DNA of 64,000 nucleotides from Gammaproteobacteria bacterium UBA2675 (GCA_002354805.1 DEMH01000012.1:1-64000); one strand, 5' to 3'; counted from the stretch's first letter, positions 15,773-25,500 are shown. Numbers and translations: made by a program. The notes: generated by a model not told the origin, from the letters alone.

Positions 15773-16238
15773 TGCCCAATAGCTCCGCTTTTTGCTGCTG
15801 GTTGCCTGGTTAGGTGGCGGCAGCAGCCGTTTGTAAGATCAGTCGATTGTCTCCTTAAATCTCACTGATGGCGCTGTTATTGAGACAATGCCCGTTACAG
15901 ACCGATACTTAGTTAGTCCAATACCCAATTTTTCCGTTTGATCTAGGTAGGACTCGTCAGTGTGTAAGACCCTGTGGAGGAACCCGCAATTTAGAATGTT
16001 CTAGAGTAATTGACGGCGAAAAGCAATTGCCCGAATGGACAGAAGAGTGAATACGCTGTATGTCAATCGATTTATAGTTCGCTGTACACTCTCCTGAACG
16101 TGTGGATTTTCAAGTAGAGCTGTGGTATCCCCTTGCTACCCTTCGGGCTAGTGACATTCCCGTTTCAGATGTCTCGCTTTCGATGCCCGATTATCGGTAA
16201 GATGACCCAAAAATAAGTTGTTCTAAGGAGTAGTTAGC
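15773..16238. other. 466-bp divergent intergenic region between SIR2 and type IIG genes
   Basis: No supported gene. It must hold the promoters of both the SIR2-herA operon (leftward) and the type IIG gene (rightward). AAGGAG at 16225-16230 is the ribosome-binding site for the TTG start at 16239. I saw no strong dyad or known riboswitch. Confidence 0.5.
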
Positions 16239-19200
16239 TTGGAAGCTTTCAATGCAGATCCCTCTGCCGTAGATACATTTCTCAAACGCTGGAAAGGCAA
16301 TTCGGGCAGCGAGCGCGCGAATTTCCAATCATTCATGCTCGACTTGTGCACGTTATTGAATCTGCCTCACCCAGATCCAGGTGACGGCGACACAAGTCAG
16401 AATTCCTACGTGTTTGAGCGGTTCATCGCTTCCGCCCGTGTCGATGGCAATACCGACAACCGATACATTGACCTATATCGCCGGGACTGCTTCGTTCTGG
16501 AAGGAAAACAAACAGGCAAGGAGCTCGCATCCCGAAGTCAGCAGAACGCGATAAACGCTGCAGTGGCTCAGGCAGAGCGGTACATTCGAGGACTCCCTCA
16601 GGATGAAGTAGAGCATGGTCGGCCACCATTTATCGTGATCGTCGATGTGGGCAATGCAATCTACACCTTCTCTGAATTCACACGGTCCGGTGGTAACTAC
16701 GTTCCTTTTCCAGATCCTCGGCATTATGAGATACGTTTAGACGACCTTCACAAACCGACGGTACAGCACCGTATCCGTCAACTATGGCTTGCGCCGGATC
16801 AACTTGACCCAAGTAAGCATGCCGCCCGCGTCACCAAGGAAGTAAGCGCCAAGTTGGCGGAGCTAGCAAAGTCCTTAGAGCAGAGTGGCTACGAGGTCGC
16901 TCGAGTGGCTAGCTTTCTAAAGCGCTGTCTGTTCACCATGTTTGCCGAAGACGTGGAGCTACTCCCTAAGGCTTCTTTTCAGAACCTCCTGATCGATATC
17001 AAAGACCGGAACCCTGAGGCTTTCCCCCATGCCGTTCAGGCTCTCTGGGAGACTATGAATTCGGGGGGCTATAGTGAACGCCTTATGCAAACAGTTAGGT
17101 GCTTCAATGGTGGTCTGTTCAGGGGTATTGACCCGATTCCTCTCAATGTTCAGCAGATCCAACTGCTCATTGATGCATCTAAAGCTGATTGGCGCTTCGT
17201 TGAGCCCGCCATCTTCGGAACTCTGCTGGAACGGGCGCTTGATCCACGGGAACGCCATAAATTGGGAGCCCATTACACGCCTAGAGCCTATGTGGAGCGC
17301 TTGGTGATACCTACTCTGATTGAGCCGCTTCGAGAGCAGTGGGGCGATATTCGAGGTGCGGCAGAAACCTTTCTACGTCAAGGAAAAACCGAAAAAGCTC
17401 TGCAGGAAATTAAAGCTTTTCATTATCGACTTTGCGAGACGCGAGTACTGGATCCGGCATGCGGCAGCGCTAACTTTCTTTATGTTGCCTTGGAACATAT
17501 GAAACGGCTGGAAGGTGAAGTGTTGGGCTTTATGTCAGAGCTGACTCGGGGACAGGGCGTTTTGGAGAGTGAAGGCCTGACGGTCGACCCGCATCAATTT
17601 CTTGGTCTGGAGATCAACCCTAGGGCCGCGCAGATAGCTGAGCTTGTGCTGTGGATCGGTTATCTGCAATGGCATTATCGCCTGAGCGATCGCTTGGATC
17701 TCCCGGAACCTATCCTCCGTGATTTTAAGAACGTTGAATGTCGAGATGCGCTGCTCGAATTTGACAGCCGAGTACCAGAAATGGATGAAAACGGGGAGCC
17801 GGTGACCATCTGGGATGGAATCAGTATGAGAGTGAGTCCAGTGACCGGCGAGCTTATTCCCGATGAAACAGGCCGTACTACTGTCTACCGGTATCACAAC
17901 CCGCGAAAGGCCGTATGGCCGGAGGCCGACTACATCATTGGCAACCCGCCCTTTATCGGGGCCTCCACCATGCGAAGATCTTTGGGTGATGGTTATGTCG
18001 ATGCAGTGCGGCAGGTGTTCAAAGGTGTGGTACCGGACTCCGCAGATTTCGTAATGTATTGGTGGCACACTGCTGCTGATAAGGTACGCTACGGAAGCGC
18101 TCAACGCTTTGGATTTATAACTACTAACAGTTTAAGTCAGACTTTTAACCGCCGGGTCGTAGAGCCACATCTGAGCGATGCAAAAAATCCACTTTCTTTA
18201 GCATTCGCGGTACCCGACCATCCTTGGGTAGACGTCAACGACGGAGCCGCTGTTCGAATCGCCATGACAGTCGGTGTGGCTGGCGAGCAGCCGGGACAGC
18301 TGCTCCGAGTAATCAAAGAGACATCTAGTGAAAACCGAGAAGTCCGCGAAGTGCAGTTGAGTCACAGTGGCGGCAAAGTGTTTGCTAATCTGACCATGGG
18401 AGCCGATGTGGCTAGTGCCAAAGCCCTTATGGCAAATTCTTCACTTACGAGCCGAGGGGTCATGCTGTTTGGTTCTGGTTTTATCGTTACATCGGAAGAG
18501 GCCACTTCGCTGGGTCTGGGCGAAGTGGAGGGTTTGGAGAAGATAATTCGAGAGTACCGCAATGGGCGTGATCTGACCCAAAAGTCTCGCGGAGCTAAGG
18601 TGATTGACTTGTTTGGCCTGAAAGCCAGCGAAGTCCGCGACTATTATCCTGCTGTCTACCAGTGGGTACGTGAACGGGTAAAGCCTGAGCGTGACCAGAA
18701 CAGAGATAAAAGTATCCGAGAAAATTGGTGGCTACATGGCCGACCCCGCCCAGAGTGGCGTTCATTTGCCCAGGGGCTTTCATGTTATATCGCCACGGTT
18801 GAAACTACGAAGCATCGACTATTCACTTCGTTGAGCACAGATATATTGCCGGACAACATGTTAGTCAACGTAGCTGTAGATGATCCGGCAGTGCTAGGAA
18901 TATTATCAAGCCGCATTCATGGGGCCTGGGCGCTTGCAGCTGGTGGGCGCCTCGGTATAGGCAATGATCCTCGTTACAACAAAACTCGTTGTTTCGAAAC
19001 TTTTCCCTTTGCCGAGCTCAACGATGACCAGGCCGCCAAGGTAGGTGCCCTAGCTAAACGCATCGATGATCACCGCAAGTCGCAGCAAGCAGCTTATGGT
19101 GCACTGACACTAACTGGTATGTACAACGTCTTGGAAAAACTCCGCGCTGGCGAAGAACTCACCGACAAAGACAAGACTATTCACCGGCAAGGCTTGGTAT

Positions 19201-19718
19201 CTGTGCTCGGGGAGCTCCACGACAATCTGGACTGCGCCGTCTTTGAAGCCTACGGATGGCCAGACTTGGCTGACAAGCTAGTAGGGCTTCCGGGAGCGAC
19301 GACCCCCTTTCCTGGTAAACCAGCTGATCAGGTAGAAGCGGAAGAAGAACTCCTGATGCGATTGGTCGCACTCAACAAGCAACGAACCGAGGAAGAGTCA
19401 CGTGGTATCGTTCGCTGGCTCCGGCCCGAGTATCAATCGCCCACTGAAGTTCAAACAGAAGTGGACATGGCGTCGAAATCTACTGCCACGAAACAGGTAA
19501 CCGCCACCAGCAAAATCAAAGACACATTCCCGAAAGCCATCCCCGATCAGCTTCGAGTGCTACGGGCGGCATTGGCCGAGCGACCTTACACCACTGAACG
19601 TCTAGCCGAACGGTTCAAACGGAAACCTGTCAAGTCGGTTGAAGAGGGGCTGCTGTCACTCGCTGCTGTTGGAGTCGCTGAATTTGATGCGGAGACAAAG
19701 ACTTGGCAGGTCATATAG
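16239..19718 (+). CDS. MmeI-like type IIG restriction-modification enzyme
   Basis: A 1159-residue single-chain enzyme starting at TTG 16239, justified by AAGGAG 8 bases upstream. An N-terminal PD-(D/E)xK nuclease shows Asp78 and Glu88-x-Lys90 (YIDLYRRDCFVLEGK). A helical linker follows, then a gamma-class adenine methyltransferase with motif I DPACGSANF (405-413, Ala where Gly is usual) and motif IV NPPF (569-572), then a target-recognition domain and a C-terminal tail with Lys-rich repeats. MmeI-family enzymes methylate one strand of a short asymmetric site and cut about 20 bp away. The DISARM methyltransferase drmMI is an alternative homologue, but no other DISARM gene is present. Confidence 0.85.
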   Translation: MEAFNADPSAVDTFLKRWKGNSGSERANFQSFMLDLCTLLNLPHPDPGDGDTSQNSYVFERFIASARVDGNTDNRYIDLYRRDCFVLEGKQTGKELASRSQQNAINAAVAQAERYIRGLPQDEVEHGRPPFIVIVDVGNAIYTFSEFTRSGGNYVPFPDPRHYEIRLDDLHKPTVQHRIRQLWLAPDQLDPSKHAARVTKEVSAKLAELAKSLEQSGYEVARVASFLKRCLFTMFAEDVELLPKASFQNLLIDIKDRNPEAFPHAVQALWETMNSGGYSERLMQTVRCFNGGLFRGIDPIPLNVQQIQLLIDASKADWRFVEPAIFGTLLERALDPRERHKLGAHYTPRAYVERLVIPTLIEPLREQWGDIRGAAETFLRQGKTEKALQEIKAFHYRLCETRVLDPACGSANFLYVALEHMKRLEGEVLGFMSELTRGQGVLESEGLTVDPHQFLGLEINPRAAQIAELVLWIGYLQWHYRLSDRLDLPEPILRDFKNVECRDALLEFDSRVPEMDENGEPVTIWDGISMRVSPVTGELIPDETGRTTVYRYHNPRKAVWPEADYIIGNPPFIGASTMRRSLGDGYVDAVRQVFKGVVPDSADFVMYWWHTAADKVRYGSAQRFGFITTNSLSQTFNRRVVEPHLSDAKNPLSLAFAVPDHPWVDVNDGAAVRIAMTVGVAGEQPGQLLRVIKETSSENREVREVQLSHSGGKVFANLTMGADVASAKALMANSSLTSRGVMLFGSGFIVTSEEATSLGLGEVEGLEKIIREYRNGRDLTQKSRGAKVIDLFGLKASEVRDYYPAVYQWVRERVKPERDQNRDKSIRENWWLHGRPRPEWRSFAQGLSCYIATVETTKHRLFTSLSTDILPDNMLVNVAVDDPAVLGILSSRIHGAWALAAGGRLGIGNDPRYNKTRCFETFPFAELNDDQAAKVGALAKRIDDHRKSQQAAYGALTLTGMYNVLEKLRAGEELTDKDKTIHRQGLVSVLGELHDNLDCAVFEAYGWPDLADKLVGLPGATTPFPGKPADQVEAEEELLMRLVALNKQRTEEESRGIVRWLRPEYQSPTEVQTEVDMASKSTATKQVTATSKIKDTFPKAIPDQLRVLRAALAERPYTTERLAERFKRKPVKSVEEGLLSLAAVGVAEFDAETKTWQVI

Positions 19719-19778
19719 CCGATGACACAACGGTGGTGTACTATCTTTTCGATTACTGATGGAATAGAGCCGCGAACT

Positions 19779-20978
19779 ATGGACGAGACTCCCAAAGATT
19801 ACGAAAGGTCTTTGACGGGCGAAGAACAACTAGATCCCGTTGTCCTGAATGCAGAAGAACTTAGAGCAAAAATGCTCTTAAACATCTTCGCAGGGCAACC
19901 TCTATACGGAGTAGATGAAGAATATACCTTCTTCTACGATGAAACCAATAACATTCGCAAGTTCTGGATCAGGGAAGATGGGCTCAACGAGAAGCCCAGA
20001 AATTTCGTCATTGGTGGAATTGCCCATAAAAAATCTGAACCGTTACTAGGGCTTGGCGAGCTGATTAAGTCGCTGCATATTCAACCGTCTGCTAAGGAAA
20101 TCAAGTTTAAGCAGCTTGCCACCGGCAGTTATCTCGGCGTGCTAAACTCCAAAAAAATAAAGACGCTCTTGGAGTGGTTGATCGCTAATGGGGTGTTTAT
20201 CCATTACTCCAACTTCAATATCCTCTATTGGTCGCTAGTGGACATTGTGGATTCACTGTGGGAAGAGCACGATTTTCGTAAATATATGCCGTATGTCCTG
20301 CACATTAAAGGTGAGCTTTTCAACCTTGCCAATGTCGACTTAGATCGATTGGTGCCAATTCTTAAAAAGTATCGGTTTCCAAATGTCCAGCGGAATGCGA
20401 GTTTTTCGTTCATGACTGAGTTTGCTAATCATCTAGAATCAGTCGCCAGAAGACCGCAATCTGAAATCAGCAAACTGGTTATATATATGGTTCGTAAAGC
20501 TGCAAACCTTCCTGAGTTGCCCTTCATCATGGACAACGAAGATGATGTCCTCATTGAGAGCTTTGACATGCTTTTTCAACGCCCTCTTTTCATCTATCCG
20601 ACGAGTTCTCATATCTTCGACGAAGAAACGGAAGTTCAGGAGGCAATGAGGAACACAAAGATTATGTATAAGGGTAGATTCGTAGAATATTCCTTTATGG
20701 ATTCGCGAGAACGCATAGAAATTCAATTGTCGGATGGTATTTGTGGCTTACTGGGAAGTCATTTCAATTTCTTAGAAGAGCATTCTGTAGATGCACTTAT
20801 TGAAGTTAAGAGAAATCTCAACCCCACCCAAAAGCAAACTCTCTCGTTGTTCAGAAAAATTATAGAAATATCCGACGCTCAAAGCAATGGATTCATGCAT
20901 AGGGTCGCCCCGATCGATAGTGATTATAAGAATAACTACTTCCTGCACGACCGTCCGCTACCTGCACATTTGACCTGA
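19779..20978 (+). CDS. DUF3800-family protein associated with the type IIG gene
   Basis: A 399-residue protein from ATG 19779 (an in-frame ATG at 19722 is possible; neither has a good ribosome-binding site). YTFFYDETNNIRKFWI resembles the N-terminal (F/Y)xDExG strand of DUF3800, and the late RERIEIQLSDGICGLLGSHF matches its QxADxxAG segment, giving two conserved Asp clusters as in RNase H-like folds. The biochemical role is not established in general. It follows the type IIG gene by 60 bp, so it is likely co-transcribed. A nuclease role is an inference. Confidence 0.65.
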   Translation: MDETPKDYERSLTGEEQLDPVVLNAEELRAKMLLNIFAGQPLYGVDEEYTFFYDETNNIRKFWIREDGLNEKPRNFVIGGIAHKKSEPLLGLGELIKSLHIQPSAKEIKFKQLATGSYLGVLNSKKIKTLLEWLIANGVFIHYSNFNILYWSLVDIVDSLWEEHDFRKYMPYVLHIKGELFNLANVDLDRLVPILKKYRFPNVQRNASFSFMTEFANHLESVARRPQSEISKLVIYMVRKAANLPELPFIMDNEDDVLIESFDMLFQRPLFIYPTSSHIFDEETEVQEAMRNTKIMYKGRFVEYSFMDSRERIEIQLSDGICGLLGSHFNFLEEHSVDALIEVKRNLNPTQKQTLSLFRKIIEISDAQSNGFMHRVAPIDSDYKNNYFLHDRPLPAHLT

Positions 20979-21081
20979 TCACTGCGCGTCGATTTAGCGT
21001 CATTCTAGGGTTAATGGGTGCCTGTTAAACTGGTGGTGATTCACCTAGCATTCTGTGAGAAGCACTGCTACGCTCAGTGTA

Positions 21082-23076
21082 TTACTGACCATACCATTCA
21101 GGAGGAATCAGTTTTCTTCCATCGCGCCATACATCAACTTCCTTTATATTCGTCAATTTTCCGTATATATCGCTATCGGCATGGTCGAGAACGATAAATT
21201 GCCAGCAGGCTCCATCTTTCGAAACAGACTTTGACAGCGCTGCAAATATCTTCTGAACTGCCTCAAAGTCTTCGTCAAAATCCTTGAAATCTTGTTCTTT
21301 CTTCTCCGGATCTGGATTAATTCGGACTTTAGGGAAGTATACTTGGCTCGGCTGGTCGAAAATAACGAAACTGGGGACGCTTGAATGAGGAAGAGAGGCG
21401 AAGTATTCCTGAAAGGCGCACATTGCAGCTATGTGAAACGCCACCCAATTGGATGCACTGCCAACCTCAGCAAGAAAATGCCAATCACCTTCACTTCCCA
21501 TTACTCTTATGGCAAGTTCTTTTATATTGACTTCTGGACTTCGGCTTCGATACTTTTCCTCGACATCAAGCTCTTGAAGGTACGAAAGCATTATCTGAGA
21601 TATATTTGAAGTCGCTGCATTCACTTTTCGGCGAATGGCCTCTCCATCCACAAGGAGTCTCAGGTTTTGATACTCGGTTTCCAATTTCTCGATTTGTGCC
21701 TCTAACTCTCCGGATTCTAGAAGTTTTTCAAATCGCTCAAGTGAGGCCTTGAAATGCCCCAAGAAGATATACATTTCTTTGTGTTTATAAAATTCCCGCT
21801 GAGCTTGTTTGTCGTTAGATAAATTCCAGTCATATCGCTCTTGCAGATTGCGACGCTGTGCTAGCTTTTCTTCAAGATCTTCTTTTAGTTTAGACTCCTC
21901 GCGCTCAAAGCTGGACGGTATCGTTTGAAACTTACTCGCTTCCCTTTCGTACTCCTCAAGAACGCTACAAATCTTGCTCATCTCTGCGCGGGCCGTGTGA
22001 TGCCCCTCTTCCCCACAAACAGGGCAGGATGGAGCTCCATCGGTCATATCAGTTAACCACCTTGATAGATGTAAGCGTTCTGTCTTTCGTTTGACGACCG
22101 CTCCGTAACCACTAAAGCCAGCTTTAAGTTTGTCTAATTCCTCTAGCCGCTTTTTTATATGGGCAATATCAGTAGCAATAACATTAAAATCTTCTTCCAA
22201 CTGACTAAGTCTTGAGTTCGACTTTAGAATTTTTTCCTCTGATACATCCGGATTATCAGGGCTTCGTACCAATAATTCTCTTGCAATTGCCAAAAGGGCA
22301 TCTGGTTCTAGATCAGCGTCAAAATCATGATCCAAAAGGCCATAGTCAGCAGCAGTCTTTAAGTGGCCTAAGAGATTTGACCTCCAGCTATCGGAAATAG
22401 TTCTTTCCTTTTCCAGCTCGCGTCTCAGTATTCCGAGCTGTCTCTCTAAAACCTGCACTCGCTGTCTAGCTTGCAATACTTCTATAGTTTCTGCGCCCAA
22501 AATATACGGAAACCAGTTTCTCAGCTTTTCTCTGTGCTCGTGCGCGTGGGTTTTATAAAAGAGTATATTCTGGTTTGCAACAATGTCCTGTGTCTGGAAA
22601 ACGAAAGCCATGAGGTCACGAAAGCTAAGCCGGGCCTTAAATCCGTTTTGGCCCTCCTCATTAGTATCTAAACTAAAGAAGGGAAGGGACGCAAGCTCAT
22701 TCAGATTCTGTTTGATGTCGGCCAATGAAGAATTGCTATTCGTTAAGATATTAGGGACATCTATCCTACTGGCTCTGAAGTAATAAAACTCGTTAGATGA
22801 CTCATTGCCGGAAGGCACCTTTCTGGCAATAAGTATTTGTTCGTTATCGTTTTGTAAAACAACACCATACCAAGAGGCATGATCTCTAATTGTATCTATA
22901 GGAATGCTGCATTTACCGGAGCCTAGGCAGTAATCGATTATTGGAATTATTGCGGATTTGCCGGTCCTTGATGCCCCTGTAATGACATTAAGCTTGTTTA
23001 ACTCAAAAGTGACCTCTCTGGGAGGGAAAGAGTCGTCGCGAGGCCATATTATCAATTTTCGTATTTGAATATTCAC
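21082..23076 (-). CDS. ABC-3C system ATPase (DUF3732, SMC-like)
   Basis: A 664-residue protein starting at GTG 23076, which overlaps the TAG of the middle component (TAGTG). The Walker A is GASRTGKS (34-41), the Q-loop region QTQDIVANQNILFY (161-174), a long coiled coil lies at ~200-480 with a CPVC pair (351-354) resembling a zinc-hook apex, and the Walker B/D-loop FVIFDQPSQVYFP is the DUF3732 signature. ABC-3C systems pair such an ATPase with a small middle component and a variable effector, and are predicted conflict systems against foreign DNA. It is the last gene of a three-gene operon. Confidence 0.88.
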   Translation of the reverse strand: MNIQIRKLIIWPRDDSFPPREVTFELNKLNVITGASRTGKSAIIPIIDYCLGSGKCSIPIDTIRDHASWYGVVLQNDNEQILIARKVPSGNESSNEFYYFRASRIDVPNILTNSNSSLADIKQNLNELASLPFFSLDTNEEGQNGFKARLSFRDLMAFVFQTQDIVANQNILFYKTHAHEHREKLRNWFPYILGAETIEVLQARQRVQVLERQLGILRRELEKERTISDSWRSNLLGHLKTAADYGLLDHDFDADLEPDALLAIARELLVRSPDNPDVSEEKILKSNSRLSQLEEDFNVIATDIAHIKKRLEELDKLKAGFSGYGAVVKRKTERLHLSRWLTDMTDGAPSCPVCGEEGHHTARAEMSKICSVLEEYEREASKFQTIPSSFEREESKLKEDLEEKLAQRRNLQERYDWNLSNDKQAQREFYKHKEMYIFLGHFKASLERFEKLLESGELEAQIEKLETEYQNLRLLVDGEAIRRKVNAATSNISQIMLSYLQELDVEEKYRSRSPEVNIKELAIRVMGSEGDWHFLAEVGSASNWVAFHIAAMCAFQEYFASLPHSSVPSFVIFDQPSQVYFPKVRINPDPEKKEQDFKDFDEDFEAVQKIFAALSKSVSKDGACWQFIVLDHADSDIYGKLTNIKEVDVWRDGRKLIPPEWYGQ

Positions 23077-23579
23077 TAAAGCACCACCTTCAAAAGTGCA
23101 GCAATTTGGCTGATCTCATGCTGTGAAAACCAATTTCCTAGCGTTTCTGCTCTTTCGCCTAAGGATTTGATTGACGGTTTCAACGCATTGCCTCTTTTGG
23201 GTCTGGGCAATTGGGTATGTGGGTAGAGACGCGCGTCATCAGGATTAAGAGTTAACAATCCGTAACGGATGGCGATATCAATAGACGAGAACGTATAATT
23301 CCTGTGCGTGATGATCCTGTTTTGTAAAGACAGGAATACGTCGATGTCCTTATTTTCGGTGAAGCTTCTGCTGTAGGACTGAAGGCCCTTGCGGTTGCGT
23401 GAGATCGGTTTAGTTAGCCTTTGGTCGGTCAGTATAGCAGTCGCCATGAAGTGAAGGAGAATGATGGGCGCTTCGCCATCCGGATGGTTACTTGTGTAAC
23501 CATGACTAAACCGCCACAGCAGATATGAGCCCAAAATGGGCGTATTCCAAATTCTGACTTGTTCGACAAGGCTGCTCAC
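23076..23579 (-). CDS. ABC-3C system middle component
   Basis: A 167-residue protein. GTG 23579 is chosen because the product then begins VSSLVEQVRIWNTPILGSYL, which matches the start of ABC-3C middle components; an ATG far upstream would add about 50 residues overlapping the effector gene. YLLWRFSHGY and the HFMATAIL and RKGLQSYSRSF blocks are typical of these helical adapter proteins. It starts 14 bases after the effector stop and overlaps the ATPase start by one base. It is thought to couple the ATPase to the effector. Confidence 0.8.
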   Translation of the reverse strand: MSSLVEQVRIWNTPILGSYLLWRFSHGYTSNHPDGEAPIILLHFMATAILTDQRLTKPISRNRKGLQSYSRSFTENKDIDVFLSLQNRIITHRNYTFSSIDIAIRYGLLTLNPDDARLYPHTQLPRPKRGNALKPSIKSLGERAETLGNWFSQHEISQIAALLKVVL

Positions 23580-23593
23580 GGTACAGCTCCTAA

Positions 23594-24739
23594 TTATTGC
23601 TCTTTTTTCAGTTTCGTTAGCCAATCCTCGTGCCATCCGAGTAGATTTTGGTTGGCTAGATCGTGGTATACGCCAGGAATGGTGCAAGAGGGTGGGTATC
23701 TTCCAGCTATCGCGTGGTTTCGCTCCATGCAACTAAAGTAAACTAGTTGGCCTCTCTCTTCGGGGCTAATCAACTTATTGGTGATAGAGACTTGTTTCTT
23801 AGTGCCTGTCCAAAATCTTTTCAGCGCCTCTTCCAACTCTACGGCTGATCTTTCATCGATAAGATCGTCTTCAATCCATTTCTCAATATTTACCTTTGAG
23901 CGGAGAAAGTCTGATACGGCTTTTACTTGATCCTCTTCGCCCAATTGAATGAGTAAGATTTGTTGGAGGTAAGTGGGATAAGTATTTATCTCGGTTTTGA
24001 CCTCATCGTCGTTGGATAAATATTCTTTCGTAAAATCAATTAACTCCCTAGTACGTGCTCGTTCTAATGTGTGCGCTAGCCGCTTCCTAAAGTCCTCGTA
24101 TGAGATTATCGCTGGGAGCTTCTGAGAAACAGCTTGCATGACTGCATTCGTAGTCCAACCAAGCAATTCATCGTGTATAAAACCAGCGGAGTTGGGGGGG
24201 ATAATCAGCTGATCAAGTTTTGCGAGAATCTCATCGCTGCCACTTTTGGAACCAATTACTAGCTCAAAACGAGAAATTATCTCTTCATATAAGTTTTTGT
24301 GATCGAGAATTTTCCTAAGATAAATATAGGTGGGATGTTGTTCAGAAAGTTCTAATAACAATTGTTCGGAAGCTTGTAGGCAGCTAGAAATTTGATCTGT
24401 GGAGGCGCTCTCTGAAAGTTTATCAACTAGTCCTGGGGTCCCGGCATGGTTGATATAAAGTATAAATCTAGTTTTTTCGAGGTTTAATTTTCCTTTTAAT
24501 ATCGCTTCAATCCAGTTGGAAAAGGTCTTCCAAAGATTTGTAGATCTGTCTGTGACAGGGTTTGAACTTAAGGAAGATTTATCCTCCTCTGTAATCAAGG
24601 CGTTTTCACCAGCCTTGACAGCGACATCGCCTAAAACCTCCACGCTAACTGCTGATCCAGGCTCCGCGTTTAGCAGGTAAATCACCGCCCTTTGTAGTTG
24701 CAACAAATAACCATGCATTTGGCCTGGCGCTTGCGACAT
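23594..24739 (-). CDS. ABC-3C system effector with a Cap4-like/PD-(D/E)xK nuclease-like N-terminus
   Basis: A 381-residue protein, first in the three-gene operon. The N-terminal ~80 residues (YLLQLQRAVIYLL, VSVEVLGDVAV, EEDKSSL, DRSTNLWKTFSNW) follow the pattern of Cap4-type and related dsDNA nucleases. The candidate residues are Glu34/Asp38 and Glu52-x-Lys54. The C-terminal ~130 residues contain the family's CTD (the CMERNHAIAGRYPPSCTIPG block and the HDLANQNLLGWHEDW tail). It is expected to cut DNA when triggered by the ATPase. The nuclease assignment is an inference from motif order. Confidence 0.75.
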   Translation of the reverse strand: MSQAPGQMHGYLLQLQRAVIYLLNAEPGSAVSVEVLGDVAVKAGENALITEEDKSSLSSNPVTDRSTNLWKTFSNWIEAILKGKLNLEKTRFILYINHAGTPGLVDKLSESASTDQISSCLQASEQLLLELSEQHPTYIYLRKILDHKNLYEEIISRFELVIGSKSGSDEILAKLDQLIIPPNSAGFIHDELLGWTTNAVMQAVSQKLPAIISYEDFRKRLAHTLERARTRELIDFTKEYLSNDDEVKTEINTYPTYLQQILLIQLGEEDQVKAVSDFLRSKVNIEKWIEDDLIDERSAVELEEALKRFWTGTKKQVSITNKLISPEERGQLVYFSCMERNHAIAGRYPPSCTIPGVYHDLANQNLLGWHEDWLTKLKKEQ

Positions 24740-25356
24740 TTCATGTCCCCAGTACTTTTAGTTTTTAGTTGTAGAAACACTGTTGTTTGCTGTTTCTCCC
24801 ATTTTCGGTAGCACATGGGAGCGCCTGCTTATGGTTGGCCTTGCTGTCATCCACTTCCGGGATGAAGCGCAAGTAATATTTCTGTATCGTGGTTTTATCC
24901 TGTTACTGAGAAGAGTGCAACTCCGGCTGTGTGCAAAAAGATGGGCCAAGCCCGAAAGTAACAGGCTAGATCCGCGTATAGCTGGTGCGGAGCTTCTCCC
25001 ATCGCCGGTCGAAAGGCGTCAGTCCCGAGGTGATTCTATTAAAAAGCAAGGAAGCGGTATGCTGGGTCCACTTCGAGTCGAACGGAGGTCAAGCGGGCTT
25101 ATAGGTCCTTAAGCTACTTTTATGTGTAGGTTATTGTGTAGTATTTAATAATTAAACTAAAAAATACCATTAAATACAAATGCATAACACCAATGCACTA
25201 TCAGGGTATCTGTTTGTAGTTCGGTCTTTATATATCGGGAGGCGTTGATCGGTAATCTTCAGCGGAGGTTCGGAAGTGATAAATATTAGAGTATTGTTTG
25301 TTATTTTGTTGGTATAACTAATTATGTAATTTAACTAATTGATATATATAGGTGTA
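24740..25356. other. ~600-bp non-coding stretch with inverted repeats at the island edge
   Basis: No convincing gene; a 109-codon frame at 24783-25112 has no ribosome-binding site or protein-like content. Two perfect 9-bp inverted repeats are present: CCTGTTACT (24899-24907) with AGTAACAGG (24957-24965), 49 bases apart with a GGGC/GCCC mini-stem between; and GTATTTAAT (25141-25149) with ATTAAATAC (25169-25177). Smaller dyads (CCGC/GCGG near 24975) could form a multi-stem RNA. The last 200 bases are AT-rich. Confidence 0.4.
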
Positions 25357-25433
25357 TGGTGCCCCGGGCAGGATTCGAACCTGCGACCTGCCCCTTAGGA
25401 GGGGGCCGCGCTATCCAGCTGTGCCACCGGGGC
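25357..25433 (-). tRNA. tRNA-Arg(CCU)
   Basis: A 77-base tRNA on the minus strand, 5' end at 25433. The acceptor stem GCCCCGG pairs with CCGGGGC; the anticodon loop is CTCCTAA in a GCCCC/GGGGC stem, giving anticodon CCT (CCU, arginine AGG codon). The T-arm GGTTCGAATCC is intact, and CCA is encoded at 25357-25359. The 3' end points toward the accessory region, as expected for an integration target of a tyrosine integrase. Confidence 0.95.
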
Positions 25434-25500
25434 ATGATTAGTTCGGTCGGCGGGTATTGATAGCGGGCGAAAGTATAACATGGTGTTCGGGCGCGTTGGG

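Noticed and set aside
16239..19718. DISARM methyltransferase (drmMI) or BREX PglX call
   Set aside because: The N-terminal D-E-x-K nuclease motif and the absence of drmA/B/C/D or other BREX genes fit a single-chain type IIG enzyme better.
24783..25112. 109-codon frame in the gap before the tRNA
   Set aside because: It has no start signal, its content resembles random translation, and it spans several inverted repeats.
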